From an uncultured Granulosicoccaceae bacterium (GTDB lineage Bacteria > Pseudomonadota > Gammaproteobacteria > CALCKW01), in NCBI GenBank assembly GCA_937965695.1, contig CALCKW010000010.1, positions 1 through 61,441 on the forward strand: a stretch of DNA of 61,441 nucleotides, in the 5' to 3' direction. Under the pieces are notes generated by a model, which worked only from the letters and a program-made list of their open reading frames with translations, made no database searches and was not told the DNA's origin. How positions within the stretch are numbered: the first letter of the stretch is position 1; each line of letters begins with the position of its first letter. The position numbers and the translations under genes are program-made. This document shows, in pieces, positions 37,245 through 46,480 of the stretch.

Positions 37245-38090
37245 TCAGACGCCCAGATACCCTATAGCGACAAACACGAGTAGCACGGCAATCCAAAGTG
37301 TTGCTGTTAGCCTTTCTTTTAGAAAAACTGCCGCGAGTATCACGGTAATGAGGCCAAAAAGAGATGCGCCCACGGCAGCTAAGCTCGGGTGCTCTAATCT
37401 CCCCGCACTGATGACCGCCGATTGCGCTGTGGTATCTAACGCCGCCATGAGCAGCCACCAGCCTCGCTGAGTCTTTGCCAGTTTAAAGGGTACCTTAAGG
37501 GCCAATGCCACGACGATGATCGTCAACAGTGAAAAAAATCTATTGGGTGCTAACAGCGATAGTTCGTTGCCTATTTCTGAGGCGCTGTGACCACTGCTGA
37601 AACTACTAGCAAAGGCAAACGCTGCCAGTAGTGCCCAACCCACAGCGGCTTTTTGTTGATTGCTCGTCGTTGTTTTCTCCCCGCTGGCGGAAACATACCC
37701 TGCGGCAATAATAACCACCAAAATAGCAATTATCTGTGAGGCACTGAGCGCGTCTCCACCAAAAGAAGCGTAAATGATAGAGAACAGGGGGTAGGCGCCG
37801 ATGATAGGGGCGACTGTGCGCACAGGACCGATAACGAATGCTTTGTACAACGCGATGCCGGCTATTGCGTAGAGTACCCCGGACAGCGCTGTGTAGTTCA
37901 GGGCGGAAGAAGACGGCAACGCCGATTGCATGGCCCAGAGACTTATCGGCAATTGCATGAGCGTGCCGTATAACAATACTGTCACTAGCGTGCTAAACAG
38001 TTGATCTGCTCGGACGAAAATCCTTACCAATAAGTCGTGTATACCCCAGCATAGAGCGGCTACTAGTCCAAGGCTCAACGACAACAACAC
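37245..38090 (-). CDS. EamA/DMT-family transporter
   Basis: A 281-residue inner-membrane protein with about ten hydrophobic helices in two EamA halves (about 3-125 and 147-280). Features include LGLVAALCWGIHDLLVR at the N-terminus, YALAGIALYKAFVIGP-type helices, and the second-half end SLFGLITVILAAVFLKERLTATLW, where the ERL is the EamA signature. It is an exporter or importer of an unknown metabolite. It begins 56 bp after the stop of the LysR gene on the same strand, so they may be co-transcribed. Confidence 0.82.
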   Translation of the reverse strand: MLLSLSLGLVAALCWGIHDLLVRIFVRADQLFSTLVTVLLYGTLMQLPISLWAMQSALPSSSALNYTALSGVLYAIAGIALYKAFVIGPVRTVAPIIGAYPLFSIIYASFGGDALSASQIIAILVVIIAAGYVSASGEKTTTSNQQKAAVGWALLAAFAFASSFSSGHSASEIGNELSLLAPNRFFSLLTIIVVALALKVPFKLAKTQRGWWLLMAALDTTAQSAVISAGRLEHPSLAAVGASLFGLITVILAAVFLKERLTATLWIAVLLVFVAIGYLGV

Positions 38091-38146
38091 CAGCTATAAC
38101 TCCTGATAGAACGGTAGAAAGTCATTCTGCAGAGACCGCTTTTTGC

Positions 38147-39076
38147 CTAAGGTTGGCGGTACCTGTTGCGTTCTGCACTCATTTGTAACAACCATGTTTT
38201 AACGCACTCTCGTTCTGCATAGGCTTTGCGACCTTTGGGAACTAACAAATAGTAGCCATCGTCAGTGCGCACTGATAACTCGCCCAACGGACAGACCAAT
38301 TTCCCTTGCTCAATTAAATCATCGACCAAGTGCTTCCAGCCCAGCGCTATTCCTAGACCATCCACGGCTGCCTGCATGGCCAACGGGTAGGTGTTAACTT
38401 GGGTGGTGCGGTTGAGTCCTTCGTGTTCCAGCTGCTTAAGTTTGAACCAGGTCGACCAGTTCATCCATTCGGTGTGACTGTTGGCCACCTCGATCAAATC
38501 TAGATTGTTCATATTTTCTGCAAACACCGCATCAGGGTTTGCATCCAAAAAAGCCGGTGAGCAGACAGGGAAAACTGTTTCCCCAAAAAGCAACTGTGCC
38601 TCGTAGCCTGGCCAGTCTCCCTTTCCGCGTAAAATCACTAAGTCGTTGTTCTCGGCTAGGCACTCGGCGTCGTCGTCCGAGCTGAGTATGCCGATATTGA
38701 TGGATGGATTGTAGCGTTGGAACTGGTTTAAACGAGGCATTAACCAAAGTGATGCCACAGAGTGGGTAGCCGCAAGTGTCACGGTTTTACTTTGGTTTTT
38801 CTCCAAGATTTCGATGGAAGCGGCACGCAAGGTTTCAAGGGCTTTTTCGACGGCGTTAAGTAGTTCCGCTCCTTCTTGCGTAATTTGGATCGATTGGTGG
38901 CCACGGACGAAAAGTTTGCATTTGTAGTGGTCTTCCAACAGCTTTACTTTGCGGCTCACAGCCGACTCGGAGACACTGAGCTCGCGGGCTGCAGCAGCGA
39001 AACTGCCGGTCTTGCCACTGATCTCAAAAGCCAGCATATAGTCGAGTGGTGGCAGAATTTTGCGATTGCTTAGCAT
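38147..39076 (-). CDS. LysR-family transcriptional regulator (GcvA-like)
   Basis: About 309 residues: an N-terminal winged helix-turn-helix (LDYMLAFEISGKTGSFAAAA, ELSVSESAVSRKVKLLED) and a C-terminal substrate-binding domain (SKTVTLAATHSVASLWLMPR, DNDLVILRGKGDWPG-like strands, AAVDGLGIALGWKHLV). I start it at the ATG of MLSNRK (39076); the open frame begins earlier at a GTG (39118) with a basic extension unlike the family. The style resembles GcvA and choline-sulfate regulators. The target is probably the EamA gene downstream; the effector is unknown. Confidence 0.85.
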   Translation of the reverse strand: MLSNRKILPPLDYMLAFEISGKTGSFAAAARELSVSESAVSRKVKLLEDHYKCKLFVRGHQSIQITQEGAELLNAVEKALETLRAASIEILEKNQSKTVTLAATHSVASLWLMPRLNQFQRYNPSINIGILSSDDDAECLAENNDLVILRGKGDWPGYEAQLLFGETVFPVCSPAFLDANPDAVFAENMNNLDLIEVANSHTEWMNWSTWFKLKQLEHEGLNRTTQVNTYPLAMQAAVDGLGIALGWKHLVDDLIEQGKLVCPLGELSVRTDDGYYLLVPKGRKAYAERECVKTWLLQMSAERNRYRQP

Positions 39077-39118
39077 GGGTCTGTGCCTTGGCCTAAAAAT
39101 GCGAGTTCGCCTACACAC

Positions 39119-39555
39119 TCCATATAGGATGTGTTATCCGACGATGCTGTCTTTGCCTCTCCATTGGCCGAGCACTCGGATGTAGGTAAGTTTTACCGGT
39201 TTAATATACCTCAGTTTTGCTCTGCTGCGAACGCTAGATCAATCGGTACTGTCTTTGGTAAACCGTCAGATACAACCATGAATCGCCCTAACGAGAGCTT
39301 CTTATCAAGGGCTTGATGCGCGAAATGGTGCTCCAATTTGCAGGTGGCATTGTCCAAAGGTGCGGCTCGCCTGAATCTTTGACTTTGGGCTAATTTAAGC
39401 GAATCCAATAACTAGTATTTGAATAACCGATAGAAAAAAGTCTATTTATAAAAAATGTGTTTCTATCGGCCTAGAGTTCGCGTTTTTGTTGAGAATTTCA
39501 TCATTGAATTGAAGTAAACTGGAGCCCGTTTCGTTAGTAATGAGAAGTGGACGAT
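39119..39555. other. divergent regulatory region between LysR and GlxA-type genes
   Basis: About 430 bp without a credible gene. It contains an inverted repeat, CCGATAGAAA (39427-39436) with TTTCTATCGG (39460-39469), whose arms are separated by 23 bp. This fits a binding site for a dimeric regulator about 85-130 bp upstream of the GlxA-type start. Confidence 0.5.
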
Positions 39556-40539
39556 ATGCTGACTTCTGTAAGTAGTTCAGCGGCGACAAAACCCTACCGA
39601 GTCGGTATATTGCTTATGCCTGACTTTCCGTTAATGGCCTTCAGTAGCACTATTGAGCCCTTGCGGGCGGCGAATTTGTTGCGCGGAGAAATATTGTTCG
39701 AGTGGCAGTGCTTGTCATTAGACGGCGAACCTGTGATGTCCAGTAGTGGTATATCGATAGACTGTGAGGAAAAACTCTCTCAATCCAAATGGGCTCAAAC
39801 GCTTATCGTTTGTGCTGGTCCCTTGTGCAGTCCCGAAATATGCGAGCTTTACCATCCTGGTCTCAAACTCCATGCAGAGCGAAACTGTACATTAGCGGGT
39901 GTGAGCTCAGGGGCTGTCTTGTTAGGCAGCGCAGGGCTATTAGACGGATACCGATGTACAGCCCATTGGGAATTCATAGACAGCTTTGCAGAGCGATTTC
40001 CCCTAGCTGAAGTTGTCGATCAGATTTATGTCATCGATCGTAAAAGAATCACCTGTTCAGGTGGAACTGCAGCTATGGACATGATGTTGGGCTTGATTGA
40101 TCAGGACCACGATCAAAAGCTCGCCTCGGATGTGGCGCATTGGTTTATCCACGACAACACGCGCGAAGCTGATGAGCGTCAACACAAATCCGAGGAAGCA
40201 CTACTCGCGCGCCAGTCGACTAAAATGGCAGCCGCGATTCTGCTGATGAGAGACAATATTGAAAACCCAATACCCGTCAACGAACTAGCGGAGAAAGTGC
40301 ACTGCTCACTACGACAGTTGGAGCGTCTCTTTAAAAAATATCAAAAAAGTACCTTGCAAGGTTACTATCAGGAGCTTCGTCTAAATCAGGCACGTCGCTA
40401 TGTTACACAGACTGGTTTGCCACTTTTTGACATTGTCGTTGCCGTGGGCTTTACGTCTCAATCGCATTTTAGTAAGTGTTACCGAGAAAAATTTGGCATC
40501 ACACCGGTGATAGATAGAAAGAATCATAGCGAAATATAA
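39556..40539 (+). CDS. GlxA/GbdR-like AraC-family regulator (DJ-1 domain plus AraC HTH)
   Basis: About 327 residues: an amidotransferase-like DJ-1/PfpI domain (about 15-190: YRVGILLMPDFPLMAFSST, SSGAVLLGSAGLLDG, TCSGGTAAMDMMLGL) and a C-terminal AraC double helix-turn-helix (about 225-325: NPIPVNELAEKVHCSLRQLE, DIVVAVGFTSQSHFSKCYRE). This class includes GbdR, CdhR and ArgR-like activators of betaine, carnitine and arginine catabolism, which suits the methylated-amine locus 2-20 kb away. The start is the ATG at 39556; a GTG three codons earlier (39547) is the alternative. Confidence 0.87.
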   Translation: MLTSVSSSAATKPYRVGILLMPDFPLMAFSSTIEPLRAANLLRGEILFEWQCLSLDGEPVMSSSGISIDCEEKLSQSKWAQTLIVCAGPLCSPEICELYHPGLKLHAERNCTLAGVSSGAVLLGSAGLLDGYRCTAHWEFIDSFAERFPLAEVVDQIYVIDRKRITCSGGTAAMDMMLGLIDQDHDQKLASDVAHWFIHDNTREADERQHKSEEALLARQSTKMAAAILLMRDNIENPIPVNELAEKVHCSLRQLERLFKKYQKSTLQGYYQELRLNQARRYVTQTGLPLFDIVVAVGFTSQSHFSKCYREKFGITPVIDRKNHSEI

Positions 40540-40603
40540 CGTTTTAACGAGTACACGGTGCCGATTTTCTGTGTGTAACTTGGGTTACAGTGTAGGGCGG
40601 GTT

Positions 40604-41206
40604 CTAGAGTTCTAATAAAAGCGCTTCATGATTCCAAGCTTGTAATACATGCAAGAGATCAGCGGTGCGCATGCGTGTTGAATGTGTATTTCGGCAAGGG
40701 TGCAGATAGATCCATTCTTGCTGTAGAAGTGCTTTTTCGATAATGATTTGCACTTTGCCACCGTGATCGTTTATGGCCGCTAAAGGGGTGACAGACCCGG
40801 GCACCACACCCAAAAATTTTGCCATGCGCTCAGTGCTTGCAAAGGCAAATTGACCTCCTGTCAATAGCAGTTTGTCGCGCAACGCTTTTAGATCGATAGA
40901 CCGGTCTTCCTCAATGACCAGCAGAAACATACGGCCTTTTTTATTGCGTAGGAATAGGTTTTTACTGTGCGCACCAGGGGCGCCGTAGTCGATGCTTTTT
41001 GCCTCGTCAACGGTGTAGAGGGGCTCGTGTGTAATGGTGTGATGATCGACTCCAAGGTCAGTCAAGGCCTGCAATACTTGCTCAGCGGTCGCGGCGGGCT
41101 TGCCATTGTCTAATACGATGGTTTCGGGGTTAGGTCGATCTGAGTGGCTCACAGTGGTTATAGATCCTACGGTAGGAGTTGGGTTGTTGAAATCGGATAG
41201 CGACAA
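40604..41206 (-). CDS. prolyl-tRNA editing domain protein (YbaK/PrdX-like)
   Basis: A 200-residue trans-editing deacylase of the YbaK/ProX superfamily, which hydrolyses mischarged tRNA (typically Ala- or Cys-tRNA-Pro). Seen: HTITHEPLYTVDEAKS, APGAHSKNLFLRNKKGRMFL with the conserved Lys, FASTERMAKFLGVVPGSVTPLAAIND, and the C-terminal YLHPCRNTHSTRM. The 5' end is uncertain: the open frame starts with TTG (41206), while homologues begin near DNGKPAATAEQVL. A GTG at 41152 preceded by AGGA is a plausible start. It is convergent with the GlxA-type gene. Confidence 0.85.
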   Translation of the reverse strand: MSLSDFNNPTPTVGSITTVSHSDRPNPETIVLDNGKPAATAEQVLQALTDLGVDHHTITHEPLYTVDEAKSIDYGAPGAHSKNLFLRNKKGRMFLLVIEEDRSIDLKALRDKLLLTGGQFAFASTERMAKFLGVVPGSVTPLAAINDHGGKVQIIIEKALLQQEWIYLHPCRNTHSTRMRTADLLHVLQAWNHEALLLEL

Positions 41207-41338
41207 GCATTTTAATATGAAAAGTTGTTTATAGGCCCTGATTTTATGGTTTGTCTAGTGCTGGAGTGCTGATTTTGGCTATCCGCTCTGCAGTTTGGGG
41301 CTTCATTGACTGGCCAGCAAAGCAAGCGCTTGTAGTCA

Positions 41339-42952
41339 TTAACCGTCTGCTGAATCTAGCTTCCAAGCCGCCAACAACTTGGGAAGCACTAGATCCCAGT
41401 CGACTACACCAATGTTATCTGCCCATTGTTGATATTGCTGGACCATGTCGTTTTTGATCGTCTTGTTTTTTAGCGCTAAGTTGTTCAGTTCGGTGCGGTC
41501 TGTCTCCATGTCGTAGAGCTCCCAGTCAGTGCCAAGTTGTCTCACTAGCTTAAACTGTCCCAGTCGCATGGCAGCGTTGCCTTCATGTTCCCAGAATATG
41601 GGTTGTTCTCGTTGCCAATCTTCACCTTTGAGCAGCGGGAGTATTGATTCTCCTTGCAGTGGCTGTATCTCATGGCCGCCTAGCTCCGTGAGGTGGGGGC
41701 TGCCACAAATCTCTAAAATGGTCGGCAGAATGTCAACCACATGACATGCAGCGTGAGCCTTTGTCGCTTTGTCAAATCCCTCGGGCCAATGTGCGACCAA
41801 CGGGGTGGAGATACCGCCCTCGTGAACATAGTGTTTATAAAGCTTGAAAGGCGCGTTGGATACATTTGCCCAAGGCTGATCGTAGCTTTGAAACGTAGTA
41901 GCGGCTCCAGGAGTCACCGAAGGCAGGTTGCCCATCGTGATTTTTCGGCCGTCGTTAGTGATGTCTGGGTAGTACTGCGCCCAACCGTCTTCGGCCATAA
42001 ATTCCGCACAACCACCATTGTCCGATAAAAACAGTATCAAGGTATTGTCCAACTCTCCCTGTTGCTCAAGACTGCTCACCAGCCGACCAATGGACTGGTC
42101 CATGCGATCCACCATAGCAGCGTAGGTAGCCATCTTGCTGGCTTGCCAGTCACGGTTTTTTTCCACTGACCAAGGATGAACGTCTACGTCTCGCGGTGAG
42201 ATATCCCAGTTGCTCTGGAACAAACCCAAACTGTTCATCTGCTCGTGGCGCGCAGTGCGAGTGACATCCCAGCCGTGTTTGTAGATGCCCTCATACTTGG
42301 CTATGTCACTTTCGAAAGCGTGCAATGGCCAGTGTGGAGCCGCGTGTGCTAAGTATAGGAAAAAAGGTTTCTCGTCATTAACGGCCTCAGTGACCATGTC
42401 GATTGCTTTGTCGGTAATAGCATCCGTGAAGTAAAAATTATCGGGAGATACCTCCACGCGGCGGTCGTCTTCTAGGATGTAGTGCGGTGAAAAAAAGTTC
42501 GTTGCACCATCCATTATGCCGTAGAAATGATCAAAGCCTCTTTGGCGCGGGGTAGGGTGATCAACATCGCCAATACGCCAGTTGTCAAGGTCACGCGCTT
42601 CGAAATCTCCAGCCACATGCCATTTTCCCGACATCAACGTGCGGTAACCATCGGCTCGCAGCACCTCGGCAATGGTGGCGCTGTCGTTGCGCAAAAAACC
42701 TTGGTACGCCGAAGTGCCAAGGTTGGCACCCATGTGACCAACCCCGGCACTGTGAGGGTACAATCCGGTTAAAAGAGAAGCGCGAGTAGGGCAGCATCGC
42801 GCGCAGTTATACATAGCCGTTAACAGTGCGCCATTGTTTGCAAGTTTGTCGATATGAGGCGTGTGAATTTCACTGCCGGTTATACCCAAGTCAGCAAAGC
42901 CCATGTCGTCAGCCAGTATCAATACCACATTGGGCTTTTTTTGGAGTTTCAT
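41339..42952 (-). CDS. arylsulfatase-type sulfatase
   Basis: About 537 residues of the formylglycine-dependent sulfatase family: NVVLILADDMGFADLG with the metal Asp pair, CCPTRASLLTGLYPH containing the C-x-P-x-R motif whose first Cys is the residue converted to formylglycine, GKWHV, and FLSDNGG with further metal ligands. No signal peptide is visible, so it appears cytoplasmic. I take the ATG at 42952 (MKLQKKPN) as the start because GAGAAG precedes it; an ATG at 42982 lacks a ribosome binding site. The substrate is unknown. An AraC regulator gene lies directly upstream on the same strand. Confidence 0.9.
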   Translation of the reverse strand: MKLQKKPNVVLILADDMGFADLGITGSEIHTPHIDKLANNGALLTAMYNCARCCPTRASLLTGLYPHSAGVGHMGANLGTSAYQGFLRNDSATIAEVLRADGYRTLMSGKWHVAGDFEARDLDNWRIGDVDHPTPRQRGFDHFYGIMDGATNFFSPHYILEDDRRVEVSPDNFYFTDAITDKAIDMVTEAVNDEKPFFLYLAHAAPHWPLHAFESDIAKYEGIYKHGWDVTRTARHEQMNSLGLFQSNWDISPRDVDVHPWSVEKNRDWQASKMATYAAMVDRMDQSIGRLVSSLEQQGELDNTLILFLSDNGGCAEFMAEDGWAQYYPDITNDGRKITMGNLPSVTPGAATTFQSYDQPWANVSNAPFKLYKHYVHEGGISTPLVAHWPEGFDKATKAHAACHVVDILPTILEICGSPHLTELGGHEIQPLQGESILPLLKGEDWQREQPIFWEHEGNAAMRLGQFKLVRQLGTDWELYDMETDRTELNNLALKNKTIKNDMVQQYQQWADNIGVVDWDLVLPKLLAAWKLDSADG

Positions 42953-43009
42953 GGCGGGCTTCTCAAGCTGGGTGAATAACATTAGCAGAGTAAATAAATA
43001 ATCAAACTA

Positions 43010-43951
43010 TTAGCTGACTCTTTGATTGCGACGGTAGGTTGCAGGTGCCACGTCAAAGTAGCGCTTAAATACTCTGCCAAACGCGGCCTCCGACTGATAA
43101 CCCACTGACTTCGCCAACTCGACAATTGCCAACTCAGATTCTGCAAGTGCGACTTTAGCAAGCTGCATGCGCCACAAGGTTATGTAGGCCATCGGAGTAG
43201 AGTTCATCTTTTGCGTAAAGCGCTCAATGAACGCAGTTCGGGACATGCCAGCTACACGAGATAACTCATTAAGTGTCCAAGCAAATTCTGGTTTCTCGTG
43301 AACAGCGCTCAGCGTTCGAGAGATATTGGGATCGGCAAATCCTGCCATAACGGGTAGGTCTGTTCCTTCACCATTGAGGTAGGTGCGCAGGGCTTGAGCG
43401 TAGATGATCTCTGTCATCTTCAGTGCAATAAGGTTACTGCCCATTTGCTTGCTGCCGGATTCAGCACCTACTATGTTGATTGTACTGTCTAGCCATGCTC
43501 CTGCGACTTCGCCGTAGTTTCGGATATGAATATAGTCGGGGAGTGATTCGATTAGCGGATGGCTTGTATTTTCTCCGAAGGCAAAGTGGCCACAGAGTAG
43601 CTGTGTTTCATGGTTAGTGCCAAGCATGCCATATACTAACGCCCCGCGACCGGTGAATCCGCTTTCCTCTACGACTCGATCCAGAAGAACTACATCGCTT
43701 TCGCTGGATAAATCGCAAAAAAGAGTGTGTGCCGCTCCTCGTGTGATGATGATTAAATCACCTTGTTCGAGAATTGCAGGTGGCTGGTCTGGGGCAACTC
43801 GAACAAAGCACCTGCCACGATGGGCGAAATGGAAGCGGGACACTTGCTCATAGGCAGGCACCCGAACGCTCCATGGGCTGGTAAACGATGTACGGAAGTA
43901 CAGCGTGCCGCTGAGTTTCATGTGGGAAAGAATATCGCTTAAAACGTCCAT
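43010..43951 (-). CDS. AraC-family regulator with N-terminal cupin (cupin_6)
   Basis: About 313 residues. The N-terminal cupin ligand domain (about 1-170; FHFAHRGRCFVRV, LEQGDLIIITRGAAHTL) is followed by a C-terminal AraC helix-turn-helix (WTLNELSRVAGMSRTAFIER, AIVELAKSVGYQSEAAFGR, YFDVAPATYRR). The start is the ATG at 43951, preceded by AGAGAGG; a longer frame to 44026 is not supported. The sulfatase start lies 57 bp past its stop, so it may control and be co-transcribed with the sulfatase. It is divergent from the DUF4142-cupredoxin pair. Confidence 0.87.
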   Translation of the reverse strand: MDVLSDILSHMKLSGTLYFRTSFTSPWSVRVPAYEQVSRFHFAHRGRCFVRVAPDQPPAILEQGDLIIITRGAAHTLFCDLSSESDVVLLDRVVEESGFTGRGALVYGMLGTNHETQLLCGHFAFGENTSHPLIESLPDYIHIRNYGEVAGAWLDSTINIVGAESGSKQMGSNLIALKMTEIIYAQALRTYLNGEGTDLPVMAGFADPNISRTLSAVHEKPEFAWTLNELSRVAGMSRTAFIERFTQKMNSTPMAYITLWRMQLAKVALAESELAIVELAKSVGYQSEAAFGRVFKRYFDVAPATYRRNQRVS

Positions 43952-44143
43952 GAATACCTCTCTAGGGGACTTATAGCTTACCCTAAGCTTCATACCGTTG
44001 GGACAATCAGCGGATGGTTTATGCACTTTTGATCAAAAAATACGAACGTATGATCATTCAAAATTTAGCTAGCTTGATATTAAATAACTCCACCGCAATT
44101 GAAATCGATCAGCGGCATCAAGTACACCTATTTGGAGATCAGT

Positions 44144-44674
44144 ATGACCAGCAAACTTAATTTAGCGGCAGTAGTTCTTATCGCAATCACCACTGGGTGC
44201 GCAGCAATTGCAAAAACGCCAGCAGAGCTGAATGACCTAGAACTGGCGCACGTGGCCTATACGGCGGATGTTATAGATATTCGTTACGCTCACTTGGCGC
44301 TAGCAATTTCTGAAAATCCAGCGATTCATGAGTTCGCTAACTCAATGGTTAGAGACCACACAGCGGTGAATGAGCAGGCATTGGCACTTCTTGAAAAACT
44401 GGGTGCTCAGCCCGTTGACAATTTTTTAAGCCAATCCCTGACAACCAACAGCGAAGGCATTATCGATAGTCTTAGCCAATTACGCGGTGCCGATTTTGAT
44501 AAGGCATACGCCGCGAATGAGTGGGAATATCACAAAGCTGTAAACGATCTAATGGAAAACGCGTTTATTCCCAATATAGAAAACCCTGAGGTTAAGTCTC
44601 TGTTCGAGGCTGGATTGGTTATATTCAAGGCCCATGAGCAGCATGCCGAAATGATGGTTAAAGCGGTTCAGTAG
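44144..44674 (+). CDS. DUF4142 family exported protein
   Basis: About 176 residues: a signal-like N-terminus (TSKLNLAAVVLIAITTGCAA, possibly a lipoprotein with Cys19) and a helical DUF4142 (ferritin-like four-helix) domain with ELNDLELAHVAYTADVIDI, ENPAIHEFANSMVRDHTAVN and IFKAHEQHAEMMVKAV. The conserved His/Glu/Met residues suggest metal binding, but the function is unknown. The start is the ATG at 44144 with GGAG upstream. The cupredoxin gene begins two bases after its stop, so the pair is surely an operon. Confidence 0.82.
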   Translation: MTSKLNLAAVVLIAITTGCAAIAKTPAELNDLELAHVAYTADVIDIRYAHLALAISENPAIHEFANSMVRDHTAVNEQALALLEKLGAQPVDNFLSQSLTTNSEGIIDSLSQLRGADFDKAYAANEWEYHKAVNDLMENAFIPNIENPEVKSLFEAGLVIFKAHEQHAEMMVKAVQ

Positions 44675-44676
44675 CT

Positions 44677-45015
44677 GTGGAATTAGTGAGACGAAACTTC
44701 GTTAAATCCCTATTGGCAACTGTGGCATCTGGTTTTACCATGACATCAAATGCTGACTCGTCAATAAAGGACCACCTGGTAGAGATATCAGGCGCGGCTT
44801 TTCTGCCAGCCAAGTTGCTTATCAAAGTTGGCGATTCGGTTACTTGGATCAATAAGGACATTGTGCCCCACACGGCTACTGCAGTTGACGGCAGCTGGGA
44901 TACCGGTTTTATTGGATCTGGTGAAGAGCGGCGGGTTGTTTTTGACGGAGAAAAGGGCTCGGCCTATATCTGTACTTACCATCCGTCGATGACAGCAGTA
45001 CTAGAGTTTGACTAA
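44677..45015 (+). CDS. Tat-exported cupredoxin (type 1 copper protein)
   Basis: A 112-residue small blue copper protein. A Tat-like leader (VRRNFVKSLLATVASG; R-R-x-F-x-K) is followed by a plastocyanin/amicyanin-type domain. Copper ligands are visible in the right order: His65 (IVPHTA), Cys99, His102 and Met105 (YICTYHPSM). It would carry single electrons in the periplasm. It starts with GTG two bases after the DUF4142 stop; the partner of the pair may be a metal-binding helper. Confidence 0.88.
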   Translation: MELVRRNFVKSLLATVASGFTMTSNADSSIKDHLVEISGAAFLPAKLLIKVGDSVTWINKDIVPHTATAVDGSWDTGFIGSGEERRVVFDGEKGSAYICTYHPSMTAVLEFD

Positions 45016-45169
45016 GTGTTTAAGACAAGTCACTCCTTTTAACAAGTAAGCGTCGCCTATCGCCATATCATACTGCCGAGCAGGCTAGGCTGCTCGGCAT
45101 CCCAATTAGGGCTGGTACAAGGCAATCGAAGGTTGTGTATACTAACTCTGCGGCAAAGCGGGCCAATTG

Positions 45170-46480
45170 CTAGCCGCCGGTGTAGGTGCTAGCTGGAATT
45201 TCCAAGCGGTAGGCATTGATACTGCCCGATCCGTCCCAGTCCGAATTGAAATACGCGCGGAGGCCATCACGGCTTATCGTGCCGTGTGGCTCAGCGTAAT
45301 ATTGCTCCCCTGAACTGTGCGTACCCGTGAGTTCGATGATACGTGGATTAGCCGTGAGTTCTATGAGGCTGAGTCTGTCGCACATAGCGGTTTCGATGTT
45401 ACTGCTGCAATTGTAAGTTGACATCAGTGCCCAGCCCGGTAAATCCAGTGCACGCCCCGACAAGTGCAATGAAGTATTGCCTGTGCCAAAAATATTGACC
45501 AGCGGTGTGACGTTTCCGTTGACAAGGTCAGTGACAAATACCCAGCCGTAGTTTGGATCGTCTGAGTCGTCAAAAGACACAGCCACATAGCAGTCGTTGC
45601 CCTGAGCTGTAATACACAAATCAGAGTGCTGGGTTTCGTTAAGTAATATTTGTTCTGCTGAAAAGTCCACCGGATGGGAAGTGGTTTTGCTGGTGGCGGA
45701 AATCACCACGAACTCGCCGGACGGAGAAATACTCAGGTGGTCGTGATTGCGGCCGTCGTAGGTTAAAGTACCGAGCACTTCGCCCCCATTGCGAATATCA
45801 AAAGCGACATAGCCTACAGTCGTCTCTGCATTATTTTCGCCCGTTTCGATGATCCACGCCAGTCGTTGGCCGTCTTGACTGAAAGTGCCTTCAAGGCCGG
45901 TCATACCATATAGCGTGTTGCCCCAAGCTGCGGGTAGTTTTCCCGTCAAATCGGCAATTTCGCTGACACTGTTGTTGGAGATGTTGTACTCGAACAATTT
46001 TAAACTGCCCAAGTAAGAATTTTGACCCTGAATAAACCGCAGACGATTAGGGTCGGTTGGATGCCATCTGGCTTCTGTCTCATCGTGTAGATAATTTAGA
46101 CCAGACACATTGCCCTCAGGCAGGGTAATAGGCCGCGCGGCACCACCGGTGGTGGAAAGCAGTGCAAACTGAATTTGACTGTCGTCGTTAACCGCATAGA
46201 CCAAGAGTTCAGAGGCATCCGCATTCTCTGCTTGAATTCGTGAGTAGTCAGTCTTAATCAATTTTAAATCGGCGCCCGCTGTGGGTCGTGTAGCACTATC
46301 GCTAAGTCGTGTGATGAGCCCACCGATTTCTGAATTGGTTGATAATGCGCCCAAGGGCGGTACGCCGCCAGTCGTTGTCAAAGCGCCAGTTTCAGGCGTC
46401 GAGTTTTTGTCACTTTGACAAGCGTTGAGTGCAACTGCTAGCAAGACGCTGGTGATCAATCTCGTGGAAGAAAAAAACAT
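45170..46480 (-). CDS. beta-propeller-like lipoprotein
   Basis: About 436 residues: a lipoprotein signal peptide (LLAVALNAC, lipobox LNAC, lipid-bearing Cys about 20) followed by WD40-like/TolB-type strands. These include RLRFIQGQNSYLGSLKLFEYN, TFSQDGQRLAWIIETG, LSISPSGEFVVISATS and TISRDGLRAYFNSDWDGSGS. Such propellers often bind other envelope proteins. I have no specific function for it. The start is the ATG at 46480 with AAGGA upstream; the longer frame to 46633 would bury the lipoprotein signal and is rejected. Confidence 0.75.
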   Translation of the reverse strand: MFFSSTRLITSVLLAVALNACQSDKNSTPETGALTTTGGVPPLGALSTNSEIGGLITRLSDSATRPTAGADLKLIKTDYSRIQAENADASELLVYAVNDDSQIQFALLSTTGGAARPITLPEGNVSGLNYLHDETEARWHPTDPNRLRFIQGQNSYLGSLKLFEYNISNNSVSEIADLTGKLPAAWGNTLYGMTGLEGTFSQDGQRLAWIIETGENNAETTVGYVAFDIRNGGEVLGTLTYDGRNHDHLSISPSGEFVVISATSKTTSHPVDFSAEQILLNETQHSDLCITAQGNDCYVAVSFDDSDDPNYGWVFVTDLVNGNVTPLVNIFGTGNTSLHLSGRALDLPGWALMSTYNCSSNIETAMCDRLSLIELTANPRIIELTGTHSSGEQYYAEPHGTISRDGLRAYFNSDWDGSGSINAYRLEIPASTYTGG

